Assembly (NCBI GenBank): GCA_024195265.1
Contig: JAJLRJ010000001.1
Coordinates: 55,663,202 to 55,727,201, forward strand
From: Dendrophyllia cribrosa
Taxonomy: Eukaryota; Cnidaria; Anthozoa; Scleractinia; Dendrophylliidae
Reading direction: 5' to 3'
Length of the DNA: 64,000 nt
Made by a program: the position numbers and the translations under genes. Within the stretch, counting starts at the first letter, position 1. Every line of letters starts with the position of its first letter. This document shows, one piece after another, positions 42,901-51,850 of the stretch. The notes under the pieces are model-generated. The model was given only the letters and a program-made list of their open reading frames with translations. It was not told the DNA's origin and did not search any database.

Positions 42901-43924
42901 TGACAAGATTAACTGTCGGAGATGTAAGCCAAGATATTTTAAGCTTAAAATGTCTGCATTCTCCAATTCAACTTGTGTTGTCTCGTGTCCTCCTGGGTTT
43001 GCGAAAAAGGGAAGGAGATGTCGAAGAGTAATGGAAGGTAACCGAGCTTTTATACTATAGCTATAATGTTGCACGATTCAAACGAGAAAAGAACGATGCA
43101 CGGGAATGCAAAGTTGAAGTTAGTATTGCAAGGAGTAAAAACAAATCGGGGAAGAGATAAGTTGATGGCCTAGCAAAAACAGTTCATTTACTTAATTTAC
43201 GCTTTAATGAGTATAAAGATACCATAGTGCTCTATTTTCGTCATTTTTACTTGCTAAGCCGGTAGAAGAATTAATTAAAGAAGAATAAGTCGAATAAATT
43301 GTAAACGTTGGTTCACTTTCCCTGTTTTCAATTCAATTTTCATTTCTCTGTAGATGGCTGTTTTGACGAATATTGCTTGACTTGCAAAGAGGGGTTGGTT
43401 CGAGTTAACTACAATAAAAAACGTTGCCAGCGCAAGTGCCCCAGAGGATTTTACACTCTTGGACAGAAACAAAAATTTTGTCTGAGTAAGTAATACATAT
43501 TAATTTTTATTATGAAGAGATCATGCATCAGGATACAATAGCACTATAAGATTGTTTAGCTTTACTTTAAAAATTGTTACTTTAAAAAGCCCAAAAGATA
43601 TATTTTTATCAGTGGAAACCAAAATAATAGGTGCAGTTTTGTTATTTTATTTTGCTATTGGGCGGTGACGGTAAGCTCGTTGGCCTTGTCTCCTACATTT
43701 GTCAGTTATCCTTCCTGTAGGGGACGTTAAAGATCCCACCGCACTCTTCGCAAAGAATAGGGGACGTAATCCCCGGTGTCTGTGGTCTGGCTTTGTTTAC
43801 GTTACGGGGGCACCTGTGTCAAATTCCACATTACTGTAAACTGCATTAGCAGCCTGGCAAAGTCCCCCAACAGTGTTGTAATGCGCATTTGATCATATCC
43901 CTATGTTAAAATGCGCAATATAAG

Positions 43925-43996
<72 letters not shown>

Positions 43997-45679
43997 GGAT
44001 TTTTGAAAACGATATCGCCCTAAGTAAGCGTTTGTGAGCGTTTTTGGCCTTGTTTTTCATATAAAAATATAAAGTATAATAGACGGTTGCTAGTCTTTTT
44101 TTTCTCTCGCTCTCGCTTCCTTCCCCTCTTCTCTCTCTTCTCTGTGATTTTCGGGCTGATCAGGCTCATAAAAACCCTTGTTTGGGCTAGTTGTAGTGAA
44201 ATTGCGTAAATTTTCGTTGAAAATGTTTTCAAAATATTATGCTTGCTCTAAGAGTAAAAATAGATGTCTTGGGTTGCAGATAGCCAGGATGGAAATGAAT
44301 TGAAACTTGAAAAAATTGGGCCAAATTTTTCAAGTTGTCGCCTGGTGTCTTGGAAAACTCACTAAAACTCAGATTATAGTTTATTCTCTCTTTGAAAATT
44401 CACTTGATATGTTCCTCTCAATGTTCTTATAAAACAAAGATGCTTAAAGGGGCTATGTCACCATTTTTAGCGTTACTTTAAAAAGCCAAAATACATCTTT
44501 ATATCAGTGAAAACCCAAAAATAATGGTCCAGTTTTGTTTAAAATTATTCTACTAGTGCTCTAAAAGTAAAAATAAGTGTCTTGGGCTGCAGATGGCCAA
44601 GATGGAAATGGATTGCATCTTGAAAAAATTGGTCCAATTTTTTCAAGTTTATCGCTTGTGTCTTAGAAAATTCGCTAAAACTCCGATTATGGTTTATTTT
44701 CTCTGCTGAAATTCACTTGATATCTTCCTGTTAGTGTTCTTTAAGCATTTCGTGTACGACAAAGGTACTTAGTTTTAATTTGCGACAGTTTTGACCCGAA
44801 AACCTCAAAATCACCATGACATAGCTCCTTAATTGGTTTTAATTTGGGGCAGTTTGACCCAAAAATGTCATAATCCCCATGATATAGCTTCTTTAGTTGG
44901 AGCTCTCCTATGACACTCAGTGTGGATATTTTATACACAACAGTCGTCCATAAGGTTGCTATTATTTCTACAGGATGCTTGAAGGACTGTGAGCAATGCA
45001 ATAGCAGCAATGACTGCATTAAGTGCAAGCCAGAAACCTCAAGAATTGTCCAAGTTCCGGGAACGGCTCAGTGTGTAAAGAGTTGTCCGTTTGGTTACAC
45101 GAGTGAGGGAGATGAAATTACGGGGAAACACTGTCTGCTTAACAGGTCAGTTGGAGTGAGGTAATACGTTTGCTATAGAGTCCATGTTCATGCGGAACGA
45201 GTGTTAACACTAAATAGTCTAAATGGATTAACCTGTTGCGCTCTTAACCCTCACTCCCGGAATCAATTATTAGGTCAATTATGGTACTGTCGACGAAATC
45301 CTATGGTGTGACCATTCAAATAAAACCTCTTCGGCAGTACTTTTGTGTGGTACCATTTGTTTCTCAATCTTTTACAAAATGGAATTTTGGATTTTTCTTG
45401 AATTTTGATATTTGGCACTCTTGGGAGTTAAAGGGTTAAAACAAGATAATAGATAGACTGTATAATAATTCGTATAATAATATATAATAATTAACTATAT
45501 AATTATTATAATAGACTGTATAATAATTCGAAATACTAATAGCTAATACGTGTAACTGTAGCGTTACAAATTTAGAATTGTACATCTTGAAATTGAAATG
45601 AATTGGAGTGGTTATTATTGCATTGAAATGAGCGATCATAAACGATATCTTTTTCTTTTTGTTTTTCAGAATTACTTGA
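28250..45679 (+). CDS. Secreted protein with six furin-like (R-spondin-type) repeats
   Basis: Coding exons: 28250-28397 (signal peptide, RTKR site), 38978-39175, 40876-41067, 42430-42612, 42867-43037, 43354-43485, 44974-45145, and a short last exon ending about 45679. Together they give 1206 bp, about 401 aa. Each middle exon encodes one cysteine-rich repeat of about 43-65 residues (C-x3-C-x2-C-x5-C-x2-C ... C-x3-CP-x-GF/GY ... C). All junctions up to the penultimate exon are phase 1, so repeats could be gained or lost without frameshift. This matches the furin-like repeats of R-spondins, which bind LGR4-6 and ZNRF3/RNF43 to strengthen Wnt signalling. The N-terminal signal plus R-x-K-R also fits. 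A thrombospondin repeat and basic tail, present in vertebrate R-spondins, are not seen, and six repeats instead of two is unusual. Furin repeats also occur in receptor tyrosine kinases and PC5-type convertases, so the function is inferred. Confidence 0.8.
31440..32100 (+). repeat. Dispersed segment also present at 35945-36985
   Basis: Shares AAACTTCAAAGTCCTAATT, ATAAGTTCCATTAAATTGGC, TTCAGTTCTGCATAAGCTCA and TTAAAAGATCACGCTGTGAT in the same order with 35945-36590. The match resumes after the G-rich MITE in the second copy (AAGAATCTGGTCTTGGAAGC at 32029 and 36947). It therefore gives an empty site for that MITE. Also present in each is a GTATTCAATAA word. Confidence 0.8.
32148..32488. mobile_element. 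TTAA-type MITE, copy 2 (341 bp)
   Basis: Begins AGGGACACTGTCCTGCCGAA after TTAG and ends ATATCAGCCGGGACAGCCCCT before TTAA. It is the inverse of the copy at 25508-25890, with internal GGATTGCATGGATGGAAGTG and TTTGATTTCATGACAGGCGG. One flanking tetramer has a single mismatch to TTAA. Confidence 0.7.
33299..33423. repeat. Foldback with ACTACAGTCAAAAACAAAAA ends
   Basis: GCACTACAGTCAAAAACAAA (from 33279) is mirrored by TTTGTTTTTGACTGTAGTGC (to 33421). The second pair is GCCCGTGCAAAA / TTTTGCACGGGC. The whole is about 140 bp with a CTAGTCGCACTAC / GTAGTGCGACCAGGC outer match. Boundaries are approximate. Confidence 0.7.
33676..33807. mobile_element. Pogo/mariner-like MITE, 132 bp, TA duplication
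   Basis: Left end TA|CAGCGGAATCCCGATTTTTC and right end GAAAAATCGGGATTCCACTG|TA are inverted with one mismatch. TTCGAAAAATCG and TTCGAATAATCG recur inside. TA flanks and CAGTGG-type ends fit Tc1/mariner-pogo MITEs. Confidence 0.85.
33866..34180 (+). repeat. 11-bp minisatellite inside a direct duplication
   Basis: From 33924 to 34112 units GTTACTCGTAT and GTACTCGTAT alternate, about 17 copies. A 50-bp word (AGGTCCACACAACGCGTAAA ... TTCGGTTTTGCCGGAT) lies on both sides, at 33871 and 34126, with a few mismatches. Three overlapping forward frames stay open and are repeat artefacts. Confidence 0.9.
34266..34316 (+). repeat. Poly-G tract
   Basis: GGGGAGGGGGGAGGG followed by more than 25 Gs. It is similar to the ends of the G-rich MITEs but no partner end is seen downstream. 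Confidence 0.6.
34995..35945 (+). repeat. Segmental duplication unit 1
   Basis: Matches 37195-38067 over nearly its full length with indels. Shared words include ATTTGGGGGTCTAATTTGGC, AAAATGTCGAACATGACCTC, AATGATAAATGGGAGATTAC, AGGCCGGAAGGATTTTT and CTGCGACGCAAAAGCCTGCA. No gene is recognised in it. Confidence 0.85.
36589..36923. mobile_element. G-rich MITE, 335 bp, 8-bp target duplication CTGTGATG
   Basis: It starts CCCGGGGAGGGG and ends in a long C-run plus GGG. The inner terminal words GACTCTCATATAAAAATGAC and GTCATTTTCATATGGGAGTC are inverted, as are GGGGGTGCTCGTCG and CGACGAGCACCCCC. CTGTGATG flanks it at 36581-36588 and 36924-36931. The related locus at 32006 has a single CTGTGAT with no insertion. 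The repeated GTACCTTTTAGGG inside is also a family mark. Confidence 0.9.
37195..38067 (+). repeat. Segmental duplication unit 2
   Basis: Second copy of 34995-35945, about 2.2 kb downstream in direct orientation. Diverged by substitutions and short indels, so not recent. The frame at 37769-38041 is the in-frame read of this repeat; the equivalent in unit 1 is interrupted, which argues against a gene. Confidence 0.85.
38690..38830 (-). repeat. Single diverged copy of the CATTTGAATGG repeat
   Basis: CTTCCATTTGAATGGTTAAT, CACAGACTCATAAGTTAGAA and GCATAATAAACAGCACC match the unit of the 2958-3765 array. Another weak relic lies at about 38145-38215. Confidence 0.7.
38978..39175 (+). CDS. Furin-like repeat 1
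   Basis: Acceptor TTTTTAG, donor GTAAGT, phase 1 at both ends, 198 bp. It encodes EGCGLIPGCDQC, LLCKTCKRTF, a basic stretch (ERNRKKIIRC), then SCPMGYNI and a closing PRIC. The basic stretch sits where R-spondin repeat 1 has its E3-ligase contact loop, but this is only positional. Confidence 0.85.
40876..41067 (+). CDS. Furin-like repeat 2
   Basis: Acceptor TTTTACAAG, donor GTAAAT, phase 1/1, 192 bp. It encodes GCVARNCDDCHPHNPASC, ANCTQGFY, RCVLQCPIGFTSN and a closing Cys (KKVCKD). Another frame over the exon is also open and is not used. Confidence 0.85.
42430..42612 (+). CDS. Furin-like repeat 3
   Basis: Acceptor TTTTGCAG, donor GTAAGT, phase 1/1, 183 bp. It encodes ECQAIVPNCAKC, SFSCRKCRSEFHAFF, ICVRKCPKNFVAF and GKYCKKP. 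The CP-x-G motif is CPKN here, a departure from the usual glycine. Confidence 0.85.
42867..43037 (+). CDS. Furin-like repeat 4
   Basis: Acceptor TAACAG, donor GTAACC, phase 1/1, 171 bp. It encodes ECRSVANCVRCPDKINC, RRCKPRYF, TCVVSCPPGFAKKGRRC. The SCPPGF motif is very close to the SCPPGY of R-spondins. Confidence 0.85.
43354..43485 (+). CDS. Furin-like repeat 5 (short, R-spondin FU2-like)
   Basis: Acceptor CTCTGTAG, donor GTAAGT, phase 1/1, 132 bp. It encodes GCFDEYCLTCKEGLVRV, KKRCQRKCPRGFYTLG and FCL. The pattern YCLTCKEGL-x-KRC resembles the second furin repeat of R-spondins (FCTKCKEGLYLH-type), which contacts LGR receptors. Confidence 0.85.
43640..43930 (+). mobile_element. SINE-like element in intron of furin-repeat gene
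   Basis: It has GGGACGTTAAAGATCCCACC, GGGGACGTAATCCCC and a tail AATGCGCATTTGATCATATC ... AATGCGCAATATAAGC followed by (AT)n. The tail resembles the SINE at 9270-9615. No clear tRNA head is seen, so it may be 5' truncated. Confidence 0.6.
43929..43994. repeat. (AT)n microsatellite
   Basis: About 32 perfect AT units directly after the SINE-like tail. Confidence 0.95.
44270..44880 (+). repeat. Two direct copies of a ~300-bp segment
   Basis: AAAAATAGATGTCTTGGGTTGC (about 44256), CTTGAAAAAATTGG and AATTCACTTGATAT recur at about 44570-44720. The lead-in TACTTTAAAAAGCC also occurs at 43580 and 44470. A short tandem (CATGACATAGCTCCTTAATT / CATGATATAGCTTCTTTAGT) follows. The inverse of CAAGTTGCATTCCATTTCCA at 6970 shows the same family elsewhere. 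Confidence 0.75.
44974..45145 (+). CDS. Furin-like repeat 6
   Basis: Acceptor TTCTACAG; phase 1 at entry. It encodes RCLKDCEQCNSSNDCIKC, AQCVKSCPFGYTSEGDEI and KHCLLN. Cysteine spacing and CVKSCPFGY closely match R-spondin repeat 1. Three donors are possible: GTCAGT at 45146, GTGAGG at 45156 and GTAATA at 45161. The first and third give phase 2, the second phase 0. Confidence 0.8.
45285..45435 (+). repeat. Single copy of the GTGTGACCATTCAAAT repeat
   Basis: GACGAAATCCTATGGTGTGA, CCATTCAAAT and GGTACCATTTGTTT match the 88-bp array at 6370-6735. It sits in the last intron. Confidence 0.8.
45670..45679 (+). CDS. Probable last coding bases of the furin-repeat gene
   Basis: Acceptor TTTTTCAG at 45669. 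With the donor at 45146 the protein would end LLNRIT and stop at 45677-45679. Other donors would give short alternative tails (for example 12 residues with stop near 45706). The tail is therefore not settled. Confidence 0.45.
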
Positions 45680-45961
45680 CCTTGGATGTTTTGTTTGTTA
45701 TTGGATAAAGAAATGAACTTGGCGGATTCAACTACGTATTCTCGGCGTTAAAGAATAATTTGTCTGAACCACTTCTTGAGTGCGTGTCTCCGTAAGAACC
45801 GACAAATGATTTAGGTTCGAAATATTTTTCTGATATGAGGTTATTTAAAAACCTTTACCTTAGCAGTCATAACAACGAGATCCAAAATAATAATTTAATT
45901 TTTTTTACGTTTTATTAATATTTTAACGCGGTCGGTACTAGTTTTATGCCGCTGAGACCCG

Positions 45962-45967
45962 AATAAA
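45962..45967 (+). terminator. Candidate polyadenylation signal AATAAA (furin-repeat gene)
   Basis: AATAAA on the coding strand about 280 bp after the presumed stop. Confidence 0.45.
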
Positions 45968-46318
45968 TCACAAACATTGCCGTCGCTGTCAAAAAATAAC
46001 AATTCCCTCGAGAGGCCCAATTATTTTTGCAATCTTTAGATACCTCATTGCAGTTTGCTCGGCTATATCTTAGATCTAGATCAGTTTCTTATTTTAACAG
46101 TAAACAACGGGTTATTTAGCACAAAGAATCAGCCTTCGAGCGAAACACGAACATAGCTTAATTTTAAGGAGAAATATCAGAGAAATTTATTTTTCGAACC
46201 AAAATCATCCGTCGTTTCTTACGGAGACACCCTCTTCAACTTGTTAAAAGGAACTCTATGACGTGTACCCCAAATGGGATAAGATACAATACTCATATAA
46301 CATAAGTATATAGAGGAT

Positions 46319-46651
46319 ATTACATGGCCGCGCGAAGATACGAAATTTCTCTTCGAGTGTTGAAAAATATTTCACGAGTGAGCGCAGCGAACGAGTGAAA
46401 TATTTTTCAACACGAGAAGAGAAATTTCGTATCTTCAAGCGGCCATGTAATGTTCTGTTTATTATATAAACACCAATGAAATCAAACCATTTCACTTTAA
46501 TATTTTTTTGCAGTCCTAAAGTAGAACAACGTGTAAGAACTAAAAACATGTTATTCTCACGTGTGAAGATAACATGTCATTCTCACGTGTGAAGATATGA
46601 TGTTTACGCGCGAAAGCTCACCTGGTATTTCATTGGTGTTTATATAATAAT
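46319..46651. repeat. Nested foldback: inner 46321-46449, outer arms to 46651
   Basis: The inner palindrome has TACATGGCCG...GAAGATACGAAATTTCTC on the left and its complement on the right around GAGTGAGCGCAGCGAACGAGTG. A second inverted pair, TATATAAACACCAATGAAAT (46464) and ATTTCATTGGTGTTTATATA (46627), lies just downstream and encloses two CACGTGTGAAGATA copies. Confidence 0.85.
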
Positions 46652-47640
46652 ATATTTTACGTGTTGTACAATATTTTGTTTTGCTTTCATAATATATAAA
46701 ATTCAGACCACGAATTCGATATATATTTCATTACCTAATTTTTTGATTTATATAAAACGTAAATGACTTCTTTGAGGTCCATAATAAGAAAATATTGAAA
46801 CAAACCGTTCGCCGAACGTCAAACTCTTAATTCAGTGTTACATATTTCGTTGACCCCGTACAAGTTGGAGAGAGGAGGGTATTGACTTCTCCAGAATGAT
46901 TGAATAATTTTTTACTAGTTAGGTCTATGATTAAACATAATAGTACTACTGCGAAAAAGGGGAACAGGAAAAAAAGCAAACAAACGAATCATTTCCCAAA
47001 ATTCTGAAATCAGTAGTATACAAGTCGGATAACCATTCGGGCATTGGAGTGGTAATGCGTTAGGATTAAGTTTCTCTCTGAGAGTGACTTAAGTGAGTTA
47101 CATTGTGCGGAAAGGAGTATAATTTATATTATGTTACTCATTACAACATATACCTCAAAATGTTTTGTTGATCATATTAATTATATTTTACTGATTGTAA
47201 CTCAGTTCGAAATGGTTCAGTCATGGAATAAAATAAAAATGTGATTTCCAATTTTGGTTGACATTGTTTGAGCAATTATAATACATACATGTACGCATTG
47301 GCAAGTGAACGTATAAGCTTGACTTATTACGACCTAACTCACAACCTTGTTTATGCCACATTATGCCAAGTGATGCACAGGGCCAGGTGCTTTTGGTTTT
47401 CCTTTTTTTGCACTACAACTTTCAACTGAATTGCAAGAAGAAGAGTTACATTTGAGCGGTATTATATCGCGATATCTGGGATTTGACAAGTGTAATCTTT
47501 TCTATGTTATATATTTTCAACTCCGAAGAATTTTTGTGCTATTTTGAGAAATTGCTATCAATGCCTTTAATTTTCGCACGGGTTCTAATGTCGTTGTTTT
47601 CGCACATCGTCAAAGCTTCACGAAAATGATTAATAACAGA
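46652..47640. other. Intergenic, nothing recognised
   Basis: AT-rich sequence without a supportable gene or element. Confidence 0.45.
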
Positions 47641-47644
47641 AAGC

Positions 47645-47890
47645 TATGATGTAATATATTAAACACGAGAAAGAGTGTTTCATCAGGATTTCCAAACACC
47701 GAGAAGTGGATTGAAAAACAAGGGGGCAGGGGAGGGGAGTGATATATCAAACACGAGGAAGAGTGTTTCATCAGGATTTCCAAACACCAAGAAGTGGGTT
47801 GAAAAACGAGGCGCAGACGAGTTTTTTTAACCGACTTCGAAGTGTTTGGATACCTGATGAAACACTCTTTCGAGTGTTTGATATAGCGTC
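47645..47890. repeat. Repeat of ~80-bp units, two direct and one inverted
   Basis: AGAGTGTTTCATCAGGATTT followed by CCAAACACC occurs at about 47672 and 47760. The inverse (GTGTTTGGATACCTGATGAAACACTC) is at about 47842. A related diverged pair is at 49277-49411. Confidence 0.85.
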
Positions 47891-49276
47891 TCAAACTGAT
47901 CATTAAATATAGACAAAATGAAGGGATAAAATCGCCAAAATCTATGCTAATTAGCATCGGGTTTCCAAACCACCGTCACGCTTATAATTTTCTTTGTTCA
48001 GTTTGAGAAGTAAAGGTCTCATTTGCTTGCCATAAAATAGGGTGGTAACAATGTATCCTTCCCTTTACTCAAGATTGGAAGCTGACAAAGATTAATCGGC
48101 AAAGAAGTAAAAATCTTCTAAAAGGGACGAGCAGTCATGCGTTTTTGTCATTGTGCACTTTTGTTGTTTTTCTGCTTGCGGATATCAAGCAGTGTCTTAT
48201 AATTTGTGGTTAGGAAAATATGTGGTTATACATCGTATGATTAAAAAGAGCCACTGTAAATAAATACTGTATTATATGAGTTTAGAGGCACTCTTTTTAA
48301 TCGATATGGCCTTGTAGTATGTTATGCACCTGAATTGATTCAGGAAGCCGCTAACTGTCACAGTCGGAAGTAGGTCACTGGGATTCAGGCAGTGCAAAAT
48401 CAGATCCCAACATAAAAGCTAATTAGACATCTTCACCTTGACACCATTTTAATTTTGTTCCGGTTGTGCGTGGGTGTCAAGAAGATTGAAACAGTTAGAC
48501 TGAAATCAGTAAGCTAATATAATGTTTTTTAATATGAATGTGGTTTTTTTTGGTTTGAAGATTTTCAATCCAGTTTGAGTTTTGCTTTCCTTTGTCTCCC
48601 GATAAGATTATGATAATGAATCTCTGGCAGAGGAAAATAATAATAAAAAAATTACTGGTTTTAAAAATTTCAAACCAAAGAAAAATTTGAACCACAACAT
48701 AAACAAATATATATAAATCCCCACTGGGATTATTCTCTTTTATTTACACTGTTTAACATTATAACAAGCAGTAGTAATAAAATTACACATGTAATATCGA
48801 TGTATCCTGTGATAATCACAAGTGATTATAACTCACAAGCTTACAAATTGATTAATCTAATTCGTTCTGGGTTTGGCAGTATTTTAGAGCACAGTTGAGG
48901 CATAGTTAGCAGAAAGAATGCTTCCGTAATGTCATTCGATTTCGCAAATTTGCCTGACTAATGAAAATAAATAATAATAGTAATAACCTGAGATTAGAAT
49001 TGGTTCATCTGATTCTTTCCGGGATAAGCAATATCGTAGACACAGCTACATTTAATAAAAAACGTTCCATAGTGTTAAAGGGTTATTTGAATACCTTATG
49101 CACGCTTTAAGTTAAAACACTAATATCAGTTCTCAGATTCAATTTAAATATTAAAATAATTCATGAAGGGAAAACAAAGGAAATCACTGAACGTGAAGGA
49201 AGTTTGGATATCTGATCCTTCTAATTACCATAGAATTTGAATTTCTTTAAAAAAAACTATAAATGGATTGAGAAGC
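47891..49276. other. Intergenic, nothing recognised
   Basis: AT-rich with no gene I can support. The minus frame 48495-48695 is low-complexity. Confidence 0.45.
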
Positions 49277-49411
49277 TATATCAAACACTCGAAACAGTGT
49301 TTCATTAGGTATCTAAATACCTCGAAGATGATTGTTGTACCTCGTTTTTTCAACCCAAGTCTCCGTGTTTGGATATCCTGACGAACTGTCACTCTTCCTC
49401 GCGTTTCATTA
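49277..49411. repeat. Diverged copy of the GTGTTTCATCAGG repeat
   Basis: TATCAAACACTCGAAACAGTG, TTTCATTAGGTATC and GTGTTTGGATATCCTGACG match the units at 47645-47890 in inverted arrangement. Confidence 0.7.
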
Positions 49412-49777
49412 ATTTCCTTTGTCCGTCTCAAGGAAACGTTTTAATCTGGTACGTTTGAGTGTACAAACAATAGAGTTATCTTATATTGTTGTCTTTAAAA
49501 ACAAAACAATGTTTTCTGGAGAAGAAAATGAAAATGCCAGCGCCAGCTCTCTTAAGACATGAGCCTTTTTTGCATGCTATTAACAACACCTAAAACCCGA
49601 AAACCCTTCCCGGGTGTACAGTGAAATGCGGTTTTAACTTTGTAGGTATAGGTCTGTCCAAATGAGAGCTCTTTAAAATTGGTTTTCTGAAAATATGTTT
49701 ATTTGGTGTTTCTTAATCAGAAATTGTAATTTTGCTCCATTTGGTTGAAAGCAATTGGGAATTTAAAGAAACAAGTT

Positions 49778-50728
49778 ATGTCTGCTCAATCGGATTGCAC
49801 GGGACAACTGTCTTTTATCTCGACTTTTATCCTGGGGATTTTAAACGGAGTTTCCGGACTAGCCACCATAACTGGAAATTTCATGGTGCTCATAACCTTC
49901 TTCAAGAACCAATCACTCCATCAGCCATGTTACTTCCTGATGGCATCTTTATCAGCCATTGATCTCATAGTTGGAGTGGTAGTGAACCCGTTATATATCG
50001 TGTTGACGAACTTCGTCTCATGGGAATACAGAGACGATCATCTGCTTCAGTTGGAGAGCTTTTTTGCCAGTTCCAGCTCGATGATAATAATGCACAACTT
50101 GTCGATTATGAGCATCGAGCGCTACATCGCAGTAAACTATCCTCTAAGGTACCCTGGTGTTGTCACAGTTAAGTGCACCTTTATCACTATCGTCGCTACC
50201 TGGGCATTCGGCTTAATCTTTAATGGCTTGTACTTCGTTACCAGCAACGAAGACTTGCCTAAAATGTGGATTGCTTGTTCAATCGTCACTGGATTAATTC
50301 CAATGACAACTGTATCTTTCTGTTATGCCAAGATCTGGCAAGCAGCTCGAGCACAATCGAGAAGAATTGCTGTTATGGAGAGGAGTGTTTCGGTTCCGCG
50401 TGAAGGGCAAGGTTCAGCTGCAGGCGAGACAACTGCTTCGGTCATGTCTGCCCAGGCCATTATTCAAGCCAAGCGAAGCAGGAAGGCAGCTTGGAGTGTT
50501 GCGATTATTGTTCTTGTAGCAGTTGTCCTATCCATGCCAGTAACTATAGTTGGTGTTTTGCAAATTGCTACAACGGACTTGTGTGCTCGATACCTTTTAA
50601 ACAGGGCATGGATGTGGGTTATTTCTTTGTCACTTACAAGCTCAGCAATAGATCCATGGATCTATGCTATGAGAATTCGCGAGTTTCAGACGTGTGTAAA
50701 GCAAACTCTGTGCATTAAATTTGACTAG
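49778..50728 (+). CDS. Intronless class A GPCR, copy 1 (316 aa)
   Basis: A plasma-membrane seven-helix receptor. In 316-aa numbering: TM1 has GN at 33-34, TM2 has LMASLSAID with Asp62, TM3 ends SIERY (114-116, in place of DRY), TM5 has IP...FCY, TM6 has SMP without the usual tryptophan, and TM7 has DPWIY. The tail is short with two cysteines that could be palmitoylated. No cysteine is present at the top of TM3, as in the melanocortin/S1P/cannabinoid/adenosine (MECA) group, which is the closest fit by motif. Ligand is unknown. I chose the ATG at 49778 rather than 49745 because it is the one conserved with copy 2 (MSxQSDCTGQ). A polyadenylation signal is at 51619. Confidence 0.9.
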   Translation: MSAQSDCTGQLSFISTFILGILNGVSGLATITGNFMVLITFFKNQSLHQPCYFLMASLSAIDLIVGVVVNPLYIVLTNFVSWEYRDDHLLQLESFFASSSSMIIMHNLSIMSIERYIAVNYPLRYPGVVTVKCTFITIVATWAFGLIFNGLYFVTSNEDLPKMWIACSIVTGLIPMTTVSFCYAKIWQAARAQSRRIAVMERSVSVPREGQGSAAGETTASVMSAQAIIQAKRSRKAAWSVAIIVLVAVVLSMPVTIVGVLQIATTDLCARYLLNRAWMWVISLSLTSSAIDPWIYAMRIREFQTCVKQTLCIKFD

Positions 50729-51660
50729 TAAATGTAGTTAAGCTCAGTTATTGTTCGAGCTTTTGTTATAGTCGTTGTGTTGCGTTATAACTATACATTA
50801 GAACGTTAGAATTTCCTTTCTCTCTACAAGTGTACAACCGCTCCCTCCGCTCAAGAAAAATCGCAGAAAGGCTGGCGTTTGTGATTTACCGTCGATAATC
50901 GTGTTCAAAGCCAAGTGATTTTTCCCAGAATGTTTGGAAAATGATCTGATATAGGTATACTCTGTATTAGATTATGACAATAAGCCACGCTTAACTCCAC
51001 AAAAACCGTAGGAAAGCGAAATTAAAACCTATCTTTTCTAGCTATTATTTGGTCGGCTTTGCGTTTCCCAAATTAAGTTGTAACATATTTAAATGGATGA
51101 CACATAACAAAGCGAATGATCGATGTGCTATGCTGTGCTATGCTAAAATGCAGGAGGAATTTTCATGTTTAAGTCTCTTGCATTGTAGGGTAAAAAAGCG
51201 GTTGCCCTCTTGGAGGCACGGTCTAGTTACGCTAATTATTTTACTTTTAATTTACACTTGTTTTTTTTTTACCGCAACACAATTTTTCGCATCGCTATTT
51301 TTAATTTATTGTTCCGTTTCAAGAGACACGCTAATCTAAGTGGGAAGATTAGTGTTGAAGAACTGAAACATGAAATATAAATGTATATATGTACATATTT
51401 AGGGAAAAGTTACCACAACGATCATTGGTTTTTCTTATTACGATAATCAGTTGATTGTTTTCTTTGTAAGACTAATTGTAATTCGTCTGTTCGCGAATGA
51501 GAACATATTTCACTATAAAAAGTGACTGAAACTACGTACCTTACGAGGTGGTTTCAAAATTATGCTGATGTGAACACCGCAAAATTTCAACACCAGCGTT
51601 CTGTTTTAATTATGCATTAATAAAATATATTTCACTTATACTATAACTGCGTTTTTGTTC
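50729..51660 (+). other. 3' flank of GPCR copy 1, duplicated with the gene
   Basis: Sequence after the stop (AGTAAATGTAGTTAAGCTCA, AAGAAAAATCGCAGAA, GAACACCGCAAAATTTC) is repeated after copy 2 to about 56350. The duplicated unit is therefore longer than the coding region. AATAAA at 51619-51624 is the likely polyadenylation signal. Confidence 0.75.
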
Positions 51661-51850
51661 AGTTTAATTACTAGGAACTAATCTTATTACTGAGTACGAT
51701 TATTATACGGTTGTTATTGCTCTTTCTTTAACAGTTCGTTTATTCTTATTACCAGTTCGTTTATTCTTATTCTTATTATCCAATTCGATCTGGATAGAGG
51801 ACCTGCATGGAAACCAGCTACGGCCGATGTGGCTTTCCTCTCTAAATATA

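Noticed and set aside
49745..49777. Upstream ATG of GPCR copy 1, giving 327 aa
   Set aside because: The extra residues are not conserved in copy 2; the ATG at 49778 is shared.
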